DNA of 44,822 bases. Origin: Clostridiales bacterium. GTDB taxonomy: Bacteria > Bacillota > Clostridia > Lachnospirales > JAISER01. Where the stretch lies: positions 1 through 44,822 of the forward strand of contig JAISER010000114.1 of NCBI GenBank assembly GCA_031263985.1. Reading direction: 5' to 3'. Positions 1-8,314 of this stretch are shown here, in pieces (positions within the stretch are counted from its first letter, which is position 1; each line of letters begins with the position of its first letter). A model generated the notes under the pieces. That model ran no database searches. It had not been told where the DNA came from and saw only the letters and a list, made by a program, of their open reading frames with translations. Position numbers and translations under genes: made by a program.

Positions 1-118
1 TCCCTGATACTGTGTCCTTCTTCATGATATTCTATTGTTCTTTTCCGATATTTTTTATCATAGCTCATAGGATTATTTTACCACAATTCGTTACGTTCTC
101 AAGAACATTTTACTATAT
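1..118 (-). mobile_element. IS630-type insertion sequence, 5' end (left contig edge)
   Basis: This is the exact reverse complement of 44705-44822. On the minus strand an ATG at 68-66 opens a reading frame that runs off the contig; it begins MSYDKKYRKRTIEYHEEGH, which resembles the N-terminal helix-turn-helix of IS630-family transposases. About 50 bases of terminal non-coding DNA precede the ATG. The match to the other copy stops at base 118, next to TA-rich sequence, as expected for a family that targets TA. Only 22 codons are present, so it is not known whether this copy is intact. Confidence 0.75.
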
Positions 119-140
119 AATTGAGTTTTGGAAAATAATG

Positions 141-169
141 TTGTGAAAAAAAGCGAATAAGCGTATAAT
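141..169 (+). promoter_or_regulatory. Sigma-A-type promoter for the stalk-domain protein gene
   Basis: A TTGTGA -35 box at 141-146 and a perfect TATAAT -10 box at 164-169 are separated by 17 bases. The predicted start is about 17 bases before the ribosome binding site of the gene starting at 193. It lies just inside the IS630 end, so it belongs to the host region. Confidence 0.7.
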
Positions 170-192
170 GTCAAAAGAGAGGGTGGATTTAT

Positions 193-786
193 ATGATAAA
201 ACTGTTAAAAGGCGCGATAATAGGGGCGTCTATCGCTATAGGGCTTAATTCCGCGGCTTTGGCCAAATCAAGATGGGATAACATAGATGTACGTTTTGAC
301 AATATAAAAATTTATGTGGATGGGATGTTAAAACATTCTGAAGATGAGCCTTTTATCTATAATGACAGAACGTATGCGCCGCTCAGGTTTATCTCCGAAG
401 CTTTGGGGAAGAATGTGGAATGGGACGCTGACGGTAAATCGATTCGCATCGAAACGACGGAAGAGAACCAGGGGGATTCCGCGGCGATCCAATTGCGGAC
501 ATATTCCAGAATAGGGAGCGACGATGACGATTACGCGCGCATATCTATTTACTACTTAGGAAATGATTGGATCAGTGTATTCGGATCCGCCGGATACGGG
601 CAAAACGTCGGCGGTTTTGAAGGCGTCGCCGCTATGGAGGGCGGACAAGCCGTATACCATTCTAATGACTCGGATTTAACGATTACGTTTCCTCAAAACG
701 GCGGCGTTCATGTGGAAGAAGAGAAATTGGGCGCTTTTGGGGGACTTAACGTTACGTTTAACGGCGAATATGAAGTTACGAACTAA
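193..786 (+). CDS. Secreted protein with copper amine oxidase N-terminal-like (stalk) domain
   Basis: A 197-residue protein with a signal peptide (basic MIKLLK, hydrophobic stretch to about residue 22, ALA-K cleavage site). Residues about 38-90 match the repeat unit called the copper amine oxidase N-terminal domain, which in Firmicutes is a cell-surface stalk or wall-binding module and not an oxidase: it has the typical IYVDG, then NDRTYAPLRFISEALG and VEWDADGKSIRI. The C-terminal hundred residues (YSRIGSDDDDYARISIYYLG onward) are not recognised. The ATG follows AGAGAGGGTGG and a good promoter at 141-169. It stands alone, with mgtE 190 bases downstream. Surface location is a family-based inference. 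Confidence 0.7.
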   Translation: MIKLLKGAIIGASIAIGLNSAALAKSRWDNIDVRFDNIKIYVDGMLKHSEDEPFIYNDRTYAPLRFISEALGKNVEWDADGKSIRIETTEENQGDSAAIQLRTYSRIGSDDDDYARISIYYLGNDWISVFGSAGYGQNVGGFEGVAAMEGGQAVYHSNDSDLTITFPQNGGVHVEEEKLGAFGGLNVTFNGEYEVTN

Positions 787-974
787 CTTGAGATTAACGT
801 GTCTCAAAAAAACTCTTGATTAAACCGGCGTTTGATGCGATAATAGCGATTGCCGCTTGTCGATGAAACGATTTTTTGTTTTCTCAGAACAATCAGGCGC
901 AAAACGTATGGACAATGAATATTATTGAGAAAAACGTTCCTTGGATAAGGTTATGAGGTAAGGGGAGACGCTGG

Positions 975-2354
975 ATGGAGGAATTAAACATCGAATACGT
1001 TTTAGATGAATTAAAACGACTGATAGCCGATAAAAACTTTAAGCGGCTTAAAAGCGTTTTAGCTGAAACGAACGTTATGGATCTGGCGGAGATATTCGAC
1101 GATCTTTCGCCGGACGAATCCATAATTTTACTCCGTCTGTTAGACAAAGACAGAGCGGCCGAAGTTTTTTCGCGTCTTAGCGTGCAAAGCCGAAAGGACG
1201 TTGTGTCGGGCATACACTTCAACTTTTTGAACCAGATCATTGAAGAGATGTCTTTTGACGACAAGATCGACTTTTTTGAGGAGATGCCGGCGAATTTGGT
1301 GAAAAGCCTCATAGCCGAGGCGCCGCAGGAAGAACGTAAGCTTATAAACCAGTTTTTGCAGTATCCCGACAGTTCCGCCGGAAGCCTTATGACCATTGAA
1401 TATGTGGCTTTAAAAAAACATCTTACCGTAAAGCAATCGCTTGAAAAAATTAAGTCTGACGGCGTAGATAAAGAGACAATTTATACATGCTATGTTTTGG
1501 ACGAAACGCGTCATCTTGAGGGTATTTTGTCGCTGCGCCGCATTGTGCTGTCAGACGACGACAGCGTTATAGGCGACATAATGAGCACGGACATAATAAG
1601 CGTTGACACGTCCGACGATCAGGAATACGTCGCTGAAGCGTTTAAAAAGTACGACCTTATGTCCGCTCCTGTCGTGGACGGAGAGAAGCGTATGGTAGGA
1701 ATAATAACCATAGACGACATAATGGACGTCGTTGAAAGGGAAAACACGGAAGACTTCCAAAAAATGGCGGCTATCGCGCCGTCTGACGACGAATATCTTG
1801 ACGCGTCGGTGTTGAAGCTTGCCGGGCGGCGTATCGTTTGGCTGTTGATTTTGATGATCTCCGCGACATTTTCGGGTTCCATAATAACGCGCTACAGCGA
1901 CGTGCTCAGCATGGCGGGCGTTCTTACGGTGTTTATGCCGTTGCTTATGGATTCGGGCGGAAACGCCGGTTCGCAGTCGTCCACGCTTGTTATACGAGGC
2001 ATGGCGCTGGGGGAAATTGAGCTTAAAAATTGGTTCGCCGTTTTTTGGAAAGAATTGCGGGTCGGCTTTGTAGCCGGCGCGGCGCTTGCGGTCGTAAATT
2101 TTGGCCGTATGGTTTTGCTTACAGTTATAAACGGCGCGAAGTACGCCGACTACACCATGGGCGTGATGATTACCGTCTCCGTAACGCTTATGTTATCTAT
2201 CGTCCTAGCTAAGCTTATCGGCGGGTTGCTGCCTATCGTAGCGAAATTCGCGCGCCTTGATCCCGCCATAATGGCTGGCCCTCTGATTACCACCATTATA
2301 GACGCCATATCGCTTATCATCTATTTTACAATCGCTAACGCGCTTATATTTTAA
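975..2354 (+). CDS. mgtE: Magnesium transporter MgtE
   Basis: A 459-residue protein with the full MgtE layout. Residues about 1-130 form the cytosolic superhelical N domain (VMDLAEIFDDLSPDESIILL, EMPANLVKSLIAEAPQEE). Residues about 135-255 are two CBS domains that sense Mg2+ (SSAGSLMTIEYVAL; VIGDIMSTDIISVD; GIITIDDIMDVVE). From about 285 there are five membrane helices, including GGNAGSQSSTLVIRG and the closing DPAIMAGPLITTIIDAIS pore motif. It imports Mg2+ down the electrochemical gradient. The length is normal for the family. The ATG at 975 has a weak upstream GGGGAGACG. No M-box riboswitch could be recognised in the 190-base leader. A terminator follows at about 2460. Confidence 0.95.
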   Translation: MEELNIEYVLDELKRLIADKNFKRLKSVLAETNVMDLAEIFDDLSPDESIILLRLLDKDRAAEVFSRLSVQSRKDVVSGIHFNFLNQIIEEMSFDDKIDFFEEMPANLVKSLIAEAPQEERKLINQFLQYPDSSAGSLMTIEYVALKKHLTVKQSLEKIKSDGVDKETIYTCYVLDETRHLEGILSLRRIVLSDDDSVIGDIMSTDIISVDTSDDQEYVAEAFKKYDLMSAPVVDGEKRMVGIITIDDIMDVVERENTEDFQKMAAIAPSDDEYLDASVLKLAGRRIVWLLILMISATFSGSIITRYSDVLSMAGVLTVFMPLLMDSGGNAGSQSSTLVIRGMALGEIELKNWFAVFWKELRVGFVAGAALAVVNFGRMVLLTVINGAKYADYTMGVMITVSVTLMLSIVLAKLIGGLLPIVAKFARLDPAIMAGPLITTIIDAISLIIYFTIANALIF

Positions 2355-2455
2355 GAAATTTTTGATGTATATATTTTCGCTTATTGGCAATAATTATTAG
2401 TGTTACCTTGGTCTGTTTTTTAAAAACAGACTAGGGACATTAATATCCCCCCTTG

Positions 2456-2494
2456 AACCTGGCCTCATCCCCCCCTGAGACCAGGTGTTTTTTT
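2456..2494 (+). terminator. Rho-independent terminator after mgtE
   Basis: CCTGGCCTCA and TGAGACCAGG form a 10-base stem with one mismatch around a C-rich loop, followed by TG and seven T. A separate perfect palindrome, GTCTGTTTTTTAAAAACAGAC in form, lies just upstream at 2411-2431 and lacks a T tail of its own. Confidence 0.75.
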
Positions 2495-2561
2495 GTTCTC
2501 AAACAGATTTGTTTAGGCGTATACGGGGAAAAACATAGCTTGTACGGGCAATGATTTAAAA

Positions 2562-2661
2562 TAGACCTGTCCTGGAACCTAACTCCGTCGCCGGAGTTAA
2601 GTTTCGGGACAGGTCTAATAAGCCGAAAAGACGCAAAATGGAGATCATGAACAGGTTCTTA
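2562..2661. repeat. Composite dispersed repeat: family A unit joined to half of family B
   Basis: 2562-2617 is a short family A palindrome (TAGACCTGTCCTGGAACCT ... GGGACAGGTCTA) with an inner CTCCGtcgcCGGAG hairpin. It runs directly into 2616-2661, which is the reverse complement of the left end of family B (AATAAGCCGAAAAGACGC, then GGAGATCATGAACAGG). The outer end reads TTCTTA and provides the TAA stop of metE on the minus strand. The matching right end of family B is missing, so this is a truncated or rearranged copy. Confidence 0.75.
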
Positions 2662-4929
2662 GATCTTGCCGCTTCTCACGCGTTTCGCCGCTGCCACGAG
2701 ATTTTTCAAACTTAGAGCGGTTTCCGTGGCGCCACGGGTTTTCAATCCGCAGTCAGGATTGATCCACGCCTTTTCCGCGGGCACGATTTCCAAAATCGCT
2801 TTGATCGCCGCTACTATCTCATCTTCCGAAGGGACGCGCGCGGAATGGATGTCATAAACGCCCGGGCCTACCGCGGTTTCAAAACCGCTCTCTTTGATTG
2901 CCGTAAGAATTGCAAGTGATGAGCGACTCGCTTCAAATGTAATAACATCCGCGTCCATAGCGTCAATTTCATGGATAATGTCTTGAAACTCGCTGTAACA
3001 CATATGCGTGTGAATCTGCGTTTCGGGCTTTACGCCGCTGTGAGTCAAACGGAACGCGGGGATTGCCCATTCGAGATATTCACTTCGCCAGTCGGCTTTT
3101 CTAAGCGGCAGCTTCTCTCTTAGGGCGGCTTCATCAATCTGTATGATTCTAATCCCCGCTGATTCAAGGTCAAGCGCTTCGTCGCGGATTGCGAGAGCGA
3201 TTTGCGTCGCCTGCTCCTTGTCGCTGACATCTTCGCGCGGGAATGACCAGTTCAAAATTGTGATAGGTCCCGTTAACATTCCCTTCATCGGCTTGCTGGC
3301 GACGCTTTGCGCGTATTTGGATATTTTGACCGTGATGGGAGCGCGGCGGCTGATGTCGCTAAAAATAATCGGAGGTTTAACGCAGCGCGTACCATAGGAT
3401 TGCACCCACGCTGACTGCGTAAATAAAAATCCGTTAAGATTCTCGCCGAAATATTCCACCATATCGTTGCGCTCAAACTCTCCGTGTACAAGCGCGTCAA
3501 GCCCGATTTCCTCTTGAAGTTTCACAACGTCGGCAGTCAGAGCTTGAAGTCTTTCATCGTATCGCTCTTTTGTAATTTCTCCCTTGCGAAACTTGGCGCG
3601 GTTCGCCCTAACCTCATCCGTCTGAGGAAAAGAGCCGATTGTCGTCGTGGGGAGTAACGGCAGATTCAGAACGGACTTCTGAATATCAAAACGTTTTTTA
3701 CGCTCCGGCGAACGCGTGTAATCACCGGCTTTCAAACCATGAACACGAGCCTGCACAGACAAGTCAGCGCCTTGTTTAATGCTTTGGCGCCGGGCCTGAT
3801 TCGCTTTGAACACCTCTGAAGCCGCATAATCGCTATCGTCAGCAAGTTTTGATAACTCGGCGAGTTCCGTCAATTTTTCCTCTGCGAAAGCGAAAGCGTT
3901 CTTTGCGTTTTCAGGCAACTTGCTTTCAACGGAAACGGTATAAGGAACGTGTAGCAAAGAACAGGAAGTCGAAATAACGATATTATCCGCTTTTCGCCCG
4001 ACAGCGTTCAGCAAATTGAGCGTTTTGGCGTAATCGTCGCGCCAGATGTTCTTACCGTTTATGACACCCGCGAAAAGCGTTTTATCAGAAGGAAAGCCAT
4101 ATCTCTCCACAAGGGAGAGCGTCTCTTTGCCTTCGACAAAATCAAGACCGACTCCGTCAAACGGCAAAGCGATAACGTCCTCGTACGCGTCACGGATGTC
4201 GCCGAAGAATGTTTGAAGCAAAACTTTGACGTTCCCTTTTCTCTTTAATAAATCCGAATAAATCCGCTTGAACATAGAGATGTCGCTTGTCGTCAGATCT
4301 GTTACAAGTATCGGCTCGTCAAATTGCGCCCACTCCGCGCCGAGGCTTTCAAGCCTTGCGATAATTTCCGCGTAAGCGATTGTGATTTGCTTTACGAAGT
4401 CACTCGCTTGTTTATTTTCGTACTTGGCGAGTTTAAGGAAAGTAAGCGGTCCCATTAAGACGGGTTTAGCGATAATACCCGCGTCTTTCGCCTCTGAAAA
4501 CTCGTCAAACAATGCGCTCCCACGAAAAGCGATAACAGTGTCGTCCTCAATTTCCGGAACAATATAATGGTAGTTTGTGTTAAACCACTTACGCATTGAA
4601 AGCGCTTTGACATCGCCCGCCGCGCCTTGATAGCCTTTTGCCATCGCAAAGTAAGCGTCAAGTCCATCAAGGGTCAAGTCGCGGTAGCGTTTCGGAATAA
4701 CGCCAAGCGTAACAGCCGTATCGAGCGCGCCGTCATAAAGTGAAAAATCCCCAACCGGAATAAAATCAATCGCGCTTTTCTTTTGTTTTTCAAAGCGCGC
4801 CGAACGGAGTTGTTTCGCTGTCACTAACAATTCGCGCGCCGAGATGTTCCCCTTGAAATAGTTCTCTATACTGAATTTAAGTTCACGATTGCCCCCGATA
4901 CGAGGATAGCCGATAATTGATGTCCGCAT
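2659..4929 (-). CDS. metE: Cobalamin-independent methionine synthase MetE
   Basis: 5-methyltetrahydropteroyltri-L-glutamate-homocysteine methyltransferase, the last step of methionine synthesis, about 756 residues and full length. The N-terminal barrel starts [20 protein letters not shown]. The C-terminal barrel has the zinc ligands in [10 protein letters not shown] (His, Cys), [10 protein letters not shown] (Glu) and [12 protein letters not shown] (Cys). A GTG two codons upstream is possible, but the ATG at 4929 sits 9 bases from AAGGAGA and is preferred. The stop codon lies inside the end of a dispersed repeat (2562-2661), so the last residues may have been altered by its insertion. No T-box, SAM or cobalamin riboswitch was recognised upstream. 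It is a single-gene unit pointing away from the lipoprotein cluster. Confidence 0.95.
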   Translation of the reverse strand: MRTSIIGYPRIGGNRELKFSIENYFKGNISARELLVTAKQLRSARFEKQKKSAIDFIPVGDFSLYDGALDTAVTLGVIPKRYRDLTLDGLDAYFAMAKGYQGAAGDVKALSMRKWFNTNYHYIVPEIEDDTVIAFRGSALFDEFSEAKDAGIIAKPVLMGPLTFLKLAKYENKQASDFVKQITIAYAEIIARLESLGAEWAQFDEPILVTDLTTSDISMFKRIYSDLLKRKGNVKVLLQTFFGDIRDAYEDVIALPFDGVGLDFVEGKETLSLVERYGFPSDKTLFAGVINGKNIWRDDYAKTLNLLNAVGRKADNIVISTSCSLLHVPYTVSVESKLPENAKNAFAFAEEKLTELAELSKLADDSDYAASEVFKANQARRQSIKQGADLSVQARVHGLKAGDYTRSPERKKRFDIQKSVLNLPLLPTTTIGSFPQTDEVRANRAKFRKGEITKERYDERLQALTADVVKLQEEIGLDALVHGEFERNDMVEYFGENLNGFLFTQSAWVQSYGTRCVKPPIIFSDISRRAPITVKISKYAQSVASKPMKGMLTGPITILNWSFPREDVSDKEQATQIALAIRDEALDLESAGIRIIQIDEAALREKLPLRKADWRSEYLEWAIPAFRLTHSGVKPETQIHTHMCYSEFQDIIHEIDAMDADVITFEASRSSLAILTAIKESGFETAVGPGVYDIHSARVPSEDEIVAAIKAILEIVPAEKAWINPDCGLKTRGATETALSLKNLVAAAKRVRSGKI

Positions 4930-4962
4930 TTTCACGTTCTCCTTCAGGTTCTCCTATTTGCC

Positions 4963-5061
4963 CTAATATTCCAAAGCGATTCTCCGCCATTGGTCAATTT
5001 TCGCCCGCTGTTCATCTTCGGTCAGCCCATACCGCCATTGTATGAGGCAAAACCGCGCTGA
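4963..5061 (-). pseudogene. Possible C-terminal remnant of a lost gene upstream of metE
   Basis: An open frame with no start codon ends TAG at 4965-4963, just before the metE ribosome binding site. It reads like protein: GLTEDEQRAKIDQWRRIALE. The adjoining sequence in the next frame (DMIDLSFPNQRGFASYNGG) also looks coding, which suggests one frame shift in a decayed gene once co-transcribed with metE. The product is not recognised. Confidence 0.25.
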
Positions 5062-5181
5062 TTAGGAAAGGACAAGTCTATCATATCATCGAAAAAGGAC
5101 TTATAGGCAACACTAAAAAAATATGTCAAGCTATAGTGATTGGCTATATCGTCAATCGCGTTTTTTTGGTGGCGGGACGCG

Positions 5182-5289
5182 GATCTGTCCTGAAACCTCA
5201 CTCCGGAGTCTGAGCGGCGGATTTCGTTTCCTTGCCTTGCGAAAAATCCGCTCGTGAATCCGCTGAAATCAGGTTCCAGGACAGGTCTA
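5182..5289. repeat. Dispersed repeat, family A (copy 2)
   Basis: The ends GATCTGTCCTGAAACCTCA and AGGTTCCAGGACAGGTCTA are imperfect inverted repeats. The interior carries GAAAAATCCGCTCGTGAATC-type sequence, which recurs in inverted order in the copy at 39639-39803 and resembles the right arm of family B. No coding potential is apparent. Confidence 0.75.
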
Positions 5290-5371
5290 GTGAAATCGCT
5301 ATAAATCAACGCTGGTTTTCGTAGTAATATGACTAAATTTTTTGTAACAACGCTAAAAATATTTAGTAATA

Positions 5372-5400
5372 TTGACTTTTTGTAAAAAGGGATAGGATAT
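5372..5400 (+). promoter_or_regulatory. Promoter of the first (broken) lipoprotein paralogue
   Basis: TTGACT at 5372-5377, a 17-base spacer, then GGATAT at 5395-5400. Box, spacer and the preceding 35 or so bases align with the promoter at 5773-5801 (TTGACTTTTTGTA against TTGACTTTTTTGTA), showing that promoter and gene were duplicated together. Confidence 0.6.
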
Positions 5401-5457
5401 ATATGGTAAATTTTTTTGCGGCGGATAAAAATTTAGTGAAAGGAGGGCTGGTACGCG

Positions 5458-5601
5458 ATAAAAAAGTCTATAAGTTTAGTCCTTGTCGCCGCAATGACGT
5501 TAAGCGCGATTACATCCTCTGGATTCGGCTTTGTAAAAAATTTATTTGTCCATATTGACGAGTTGAATAATCTTGGCGCCAAAGAAGCTGAATGGAATTG
5601 A
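5458..5601 (+). pseudogene. Degenerate small lipoprotein, first of three paralogues
   Basis: In frame with a strong AAAGGAGGG site the sequence reads (I)KKSISLVLVAAMTLSAITSS, then GFGFVKNLFVHIDELNNLGA, ending TGA at 5599-5601. It aligns with the product at 6267 (KKSMALLLVAVMALSAATFS, then GCSFIKNLFTPIDQIG). Two features needed for function are gone. The start codon is ATA. The lipobox cysteine of SGC is replaced by phenylalanine (SGF), so the product could not be lipidated. The promoter and ribosome binding site remain. It may be a recently dead copy. ATA can rarely start translation, but the lost cysteine argues against a working lipoprotein. Confidence 0.65.
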
Positions 5602-5772
5602 CGCGTTATTTAAGTGCGACAGCGATTGGCGGTTGAACATCGAGGCCGGATTAAAAGCGTTTTTATCGGTACAAAATGAGTGGGAACGTATGACCTGAGT
5701 TAATAAATGACGGTTTTGCGATATCCGATATATTTTACGTTTTTGTGATAATGCTGAAAATGTTTGGAACCC

Positions 5773-5801
5773 TTGACTTTTTTGTAGAAAAAACGTAGAA
5801 T
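5773..5801 (+). promoter_or_regulatory. Promoter of the second lipoprotein paralogue
   Basis: TTGACT at 5773-5778, a 17-base spacer, TAGAAT at 5796-5801. It is homologous to the promoter at 5372-5400, including the upstream flank (GCTGAAAATGTTTGGAA against GCTAAAAATATTTAGTAA). The gene starts about 90 bases downstream. Confidence 0.65.
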
Positions 5802-5893
5802 ATAGAAGTGACAAAGAGACGCGAGACTAGATTATACGTCTCTGAAATTTCATGCAAAGATGAGAATTTGACTGAAAGGAGGAATTGTACATA

Positions 5894-6073
5894 ATGAAAA
5901 AAGTTATGACTCTGCTTTTGGCCGTTGCGCTGACGCTTGGCGCCGTGACGTTCTCTGGATGCGGACTTTTCAAGAAGACCACTCCCGCGCCTGTTGAAGA
6001 GAATGAAGATGTTGACACCGTAGACCCAAGCAACAGCGTTAAAACTGGATCAGATGGAGTGGAATTCTTCTAA
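5894..6073 (+). CDS. Small lipoprotein, second paralogue
   Basis: A 59-residue precursor. The signal peptide MKKVMTLLLAVALTLGAVTF ends in the lipobox FSGC, so lipidation at Cys22 or thereabouts is expected. The mature part is short, acidic and proline/threonine-rich (TTPAPVEENEDVDTVDPSNS) and ends DGVEFF, nearly the same as DGEIEFF in the next gene. The ATG at 5894 lies 11 bases from AAGGAGG; an in-frame TTG at 5885 is too close to it. Own promoter at 5773 and terminator at 6130. Function is unknown. The conserved parts are the leader and the EFF tail, with a variable acidic linker between. Tethering to the outer leaflet of the membrane is inferred. Confidence 0.75.
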   Translation: MKKVMTLLLAVALTLGAVTFSGCGLFKKTTPAPVEENEDVDTVDPSNSVKTGSDGVEFF

Positions 6074-6129
6074 AAACTCCTAAAATGATTTGCGAGCGCT
6101 TAAAAGGGTTTTGAGTAATTAAATCATAT

Positions 6130-6164
6130 AAAAAAGCGGATTCGCTGAACGCGGCCGCTTTTTT
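6130..6164 (+). terminator. Terminator after the second lipoprotein
   Basis: AAAAAAGCGG and CCGCTTTTTT form a perfect 10-base stem with T-run around a 15-base loop, about 60 bases after the stop at 6073. Confidence 0.85.
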
Positions 6165-6266
6165 CGCTTCAAATTCGGATGTGCGCGTTACGAAAAGAAC
6201 CGGCTTTCATGTTTTACATATACAAAAAATTTTTTAGCTTTTATTCACGGGAGGAAGAGATCCTAT

Positions 6267-6497
6267 ATGAAAAAGTCTATGGCTTTGCTCCTTGTCGCGG
6301 TAATGGCGTTGAGCGCCGCGACTTTCTCCGGTTGTTCATTTATAAAGAATTTATTTACCCCAATTGACCAAATAGGACGTAATTCAGACAAATCAGATTC
6401 CGGCAAAACAGATAAACCAAGTTCCAATAATGATGATAAAGACAACGACGCCACGCCGGTCGAGCAACCTGACGATGGCGAAATAGAGTTTTTCTAA
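6267..6497 (+). CDS. Small lipoprotein, third paralogue
   Basis: A 76-residue precursor with the signal peptide MKKSMALLLVAVMALSAATF and lipobox FSGC. The mature part starts SFIKNLFTPIDQIG, continues as a Ser/Asp/Lys-rich linker (SDKSDSGKTDKPSSNNDDKD) and ends DDGEIEFF. The leader and the KNLF segment match the broken copy at 5458; the EFF end matches the copy at 5894. The ATG follows GGGAGGAAGAGATCC. A terminator follows at 6553. No domain is recognised. It is probably membrane-anchored, and its function cannot be told from the sequence. Confidence 0.75.
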   Translation: MKKSMALLLVAVMALSAATFSGCSFIKNLFTPIDQIGRNSDKSDSGKTDKPSSNNDDKDNDATPVEQPDDGEIEFF

Positions 6498-6552
6498 AGC
6501 GTTTTTCTAAAGCGTTCTTCTAATGACTTACGCTCTTTAGCGACTAATATGT

Positions 6553-6589
6553 AAAAAAAGCGACGGCTACCGCCGCCGTTTTTTTTTAG
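6553..6589 (+). terminator. Terminator after the third lipoprotein
   Basis: An A-run, then CGACGGC-TACC-GCCGCCG (one mismatch), then nine T. It also separates the cluster from the 3' end of RNase P RNA, which comes from the opposite strand. Confidence 0.8.
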
Positions 6590-6631
6590 TTCTTTATTGA
6601 AACGACGATGGACTTGGACTAAGCGGCGTTG

Positions 6632-6972
6632 AGCAAGCCTATAAGCCGAGTTTTGTATTCGACGGTCATCTATCTTGACCCGCCGTCACCGAGCGGGTTC
6701 ATGCGACTTTACCCGAAAGCGGGCCGGGCAAGCCCTTATGCTTTCGTTTGGTCTTGCTCCAAGCGGGGTTTACAGAGCCTTTTCCGTCGCCGGAAAAGCG
6801 GTGAGCTTTTACCTCGCCTTTCCACCCTTACCGACCAAAATATGAACGGCGGTTTATTTCTGTTGCACTTTCCTTGGAGTCGCCTCCACCGGATGTTATC
6901 CGGCGCCTTCGCCCTATGGAGCTCGGACTTTCCTCACGGCGATTCGCCGCGCGACCGTCCAGCATACTCAAC
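6632..6972 (-). ncRNA. rnpB: RNase P RNA (bacterial type A)
   Basis: Read on the minus strand, the sequence has the universal landmarks: GTGAGGAAAGTCCGAGCTCC after the P1-P3 stem (about 6940-6910), ATAGGGCGAAGGCGCC, GTAAGGGTGGAAAGGCGAGG, GGGTAAAGTCGCATGAACCC, and the closing ACAAAACTCGGCTTATAGGC near 6640. About 340 bases is normal for the type A fold. The ends are estimated from the P1 pairing (GCTGGACGGTCGC side and GCTTATAGGCTTGC side). It is the catalytic subunit that trims tRNA 5' ends. Any ORF across this span is spurious. Confidence 0.93.
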
Positions 6973-6992
6973 GCGTCGCATATTTTATCATA

Positions 6993-8066
6993 TCATTCGT
7001 TTCTTTTCAAGCCTATTTCTATAAGTTTGTCTATCAGTTCGCACGTTGTAACGCCCGCCTCGTTCCATAGCGTAGGGTACATGCTGATCGCCGTGAAGCC
7101 GGGCATAGAGTTAATTTCGTTAAAGATAACCCTATTTGTGATTTCTTCCAGAAAAAAGTCTATTCTGGCCAGTCCGACGCAGTCGAACGCCTTAAATATA
7201 CTGACCGCCGCGTCGCGGATTTCTTGCGCTTTTTCTTTTGGCAAGTCGGCCGGTACAATCGTTTTTGAGCCGGAATCGTTATATTTTGAGTCGTAGTCAT
7301 AGAAGTCCCCTGCCGGCAGTATCTCCCCTACCGGCGAAGCTTCGACGTCGCCGCGAAAACCAAGCGCGGCGCACTCCAGTTCTCTGCCCTTTATCGCTTT
7401 TTCAACCAATACTTTATTATCGTATTTAAGCGCGTTTCGAAGCGCTTCTATAAGCTCATTCTTGTTCGCGGCTTTGCTCACGCCGACGGACGAACCTGTG
7501 TTCGCCGGTTTTACAAAACACGGATAGCCTAGCCTATACCTAACTTTCTTAGCCGCTTCATCCATATTTTTTAAATCGTCCGCGCGAAAAGCGATGTGAC
7601 GCGCTTGAGTCACGCCGGTTGTAGCGGCGACTATCTTTGAAAACGTCTTGTCTGTGGCGAGCGCTGATGAGAGAACGCCGCATCCGACATATGGCGTTTC
7701 AGCCATTTCAAACACGCCTTGGATCCGACCGTCTTCTCCGTTTGAGCCGTGCAGCGCCGGGAAAATGACGTCAACCGATACGCGTTTGACTTTATCTCCG
7801 ACTATGCGCAAAAAACACTTATGCGAGCTGTCTGGGCTAAGCGCGCAAGAGGCGCCGAATTTTTCAAGTTGCGCGTCGCTTAAATTTTTTATATTCTCAA
7901 CGCCTCCGTCGTATAATATCCACCGTCCGTCGCGCGTTATATAAACAGGTATAATGTTATATTTTTCCGCGGACATATTCGCTAAAATAGTCGTCACGGA
8001 TAATTTTGAGATTTCGTGTTCCGGGGAGCGGCCCCCGAATATAACGGCGACGTTAATTTTTTCCAT
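6993..8066 (-). CDS. ddl: D-alanine-D-alanine ligase
   Basis: An ATP-grasp enzyme that joins two D-alanines for peptidoglycan synthesis; 357 residues, normal length. Residues 9-20 hold FGGRSPEHEISK. The ATP site includes PCFVKPANTGSSVGVSKA and EKAIKGRELECAALG. FYDYDSKYND near residue 250 keeps the tyrosine expected in D-Ala:D-Ala enzymes, not the Phe or His of D-lactate-type ligases. FNEINSMPGFT near the C-terminus supplies Mg2+ ligands. The C-terminus is 20 bases from the 5' end of rnpB on the same strand. The assignment to D-Ala over D-Lac is by motif only. Confidence 0.95.
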   Translation of the reverse strand: MEKINVAVIFGGRSPEHEISKLSVTTILANMSAEKYNIIPVYITRDGRWILYDGGVENIKNLSDAQLEKFGASCALSPDSSHKCFLRIVGDKVKRVSVDVIFPALHGSNGEDGRIQGVFEMAETPYVGCGVLSSALATDKTFSKIVAATTGVTQARHIAFRADDLKNMDEAAKKVRYRLGYPCFVKPANTGSSVGVSKAANKNELIEALRNALKYDNKVLVEKAIKGRELECAALGFRGDVEASPVGEILPAGDFYDYDSKYNDSGSKTIVPADLPKEKAQEIRDAAVSIFKAFDCVGLARIDFFLEEITNRVIFNEINSMPGFTAISMYPTLWNEAGVTTCELIDKLIEIGLKRNE

Positions 8067-8268
8067 GTGTTGTCAACCCGCCTTTAGATATTTTTATTAT
8101 TATACGGCTCTATGACTGTTAGCGTACTGACTTTAAATGCCTTGGGGAAAGTTTTTGAAAATAATGGATTCGCGCGAAACGGCGAGAACTAAAAAGATAT
8201 TCTGTCGTTAAAAAGCGCCGCGGACTGTCTTAACGGAGAATGTTCGGATATCTATGAATGAAGGGATT

Positions 8269-8310
8269 CTGGGGACGAAGTCCCCAGCGGGGTTTGGGGC
8301 GGAGCCCCAA
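8269..8310. repeat. GC-rich double hairpin, family E
   Basis: Two adjacent perfect hairpins: CTGGGGACGAAGTCCCCAG at 8269-8287 and TTGGGGCGGAGCCCCAA at 8294-8310, followed by GGTCTTAA. The same order of hairpins, with different loops and the same GGTCTTAA, occurs at 16164-16262. It lies just past the trmB stop and may also act as a transcript end. Confidence 0.6.
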
Positions 8311-8314
8311 GGTC

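Noticed and set aside
787-974. Possible M-box (Mg2+) riboswitch before mgtE
   Set aside because: GGTTATGAGGTAAGGGGAGACGC is vaguely like an M-box block, but the other conserved parts could not be found.
975-1396. Antisense ORF of 167 residues starting near mgtE
   Set aside because: Full overlap with mgtE on the other strand, no ribosome binding site and no recognisable sequence.
5573-5698. 41-residue TTG frame after the broken lipoprotein (ends SDWRLNIEAGLKAFL...)
   Set aside because: It looks a little protein-like, but there is no Shine-Dalgarno for the TTG and no family match; could be a fossil.
6629-7024. 131-residue ORF across RNase P RNA
   Set aside because: It lies on the strand opposite to a well-recognised rnpB and is out of keeping with any protein family; taken as chance.
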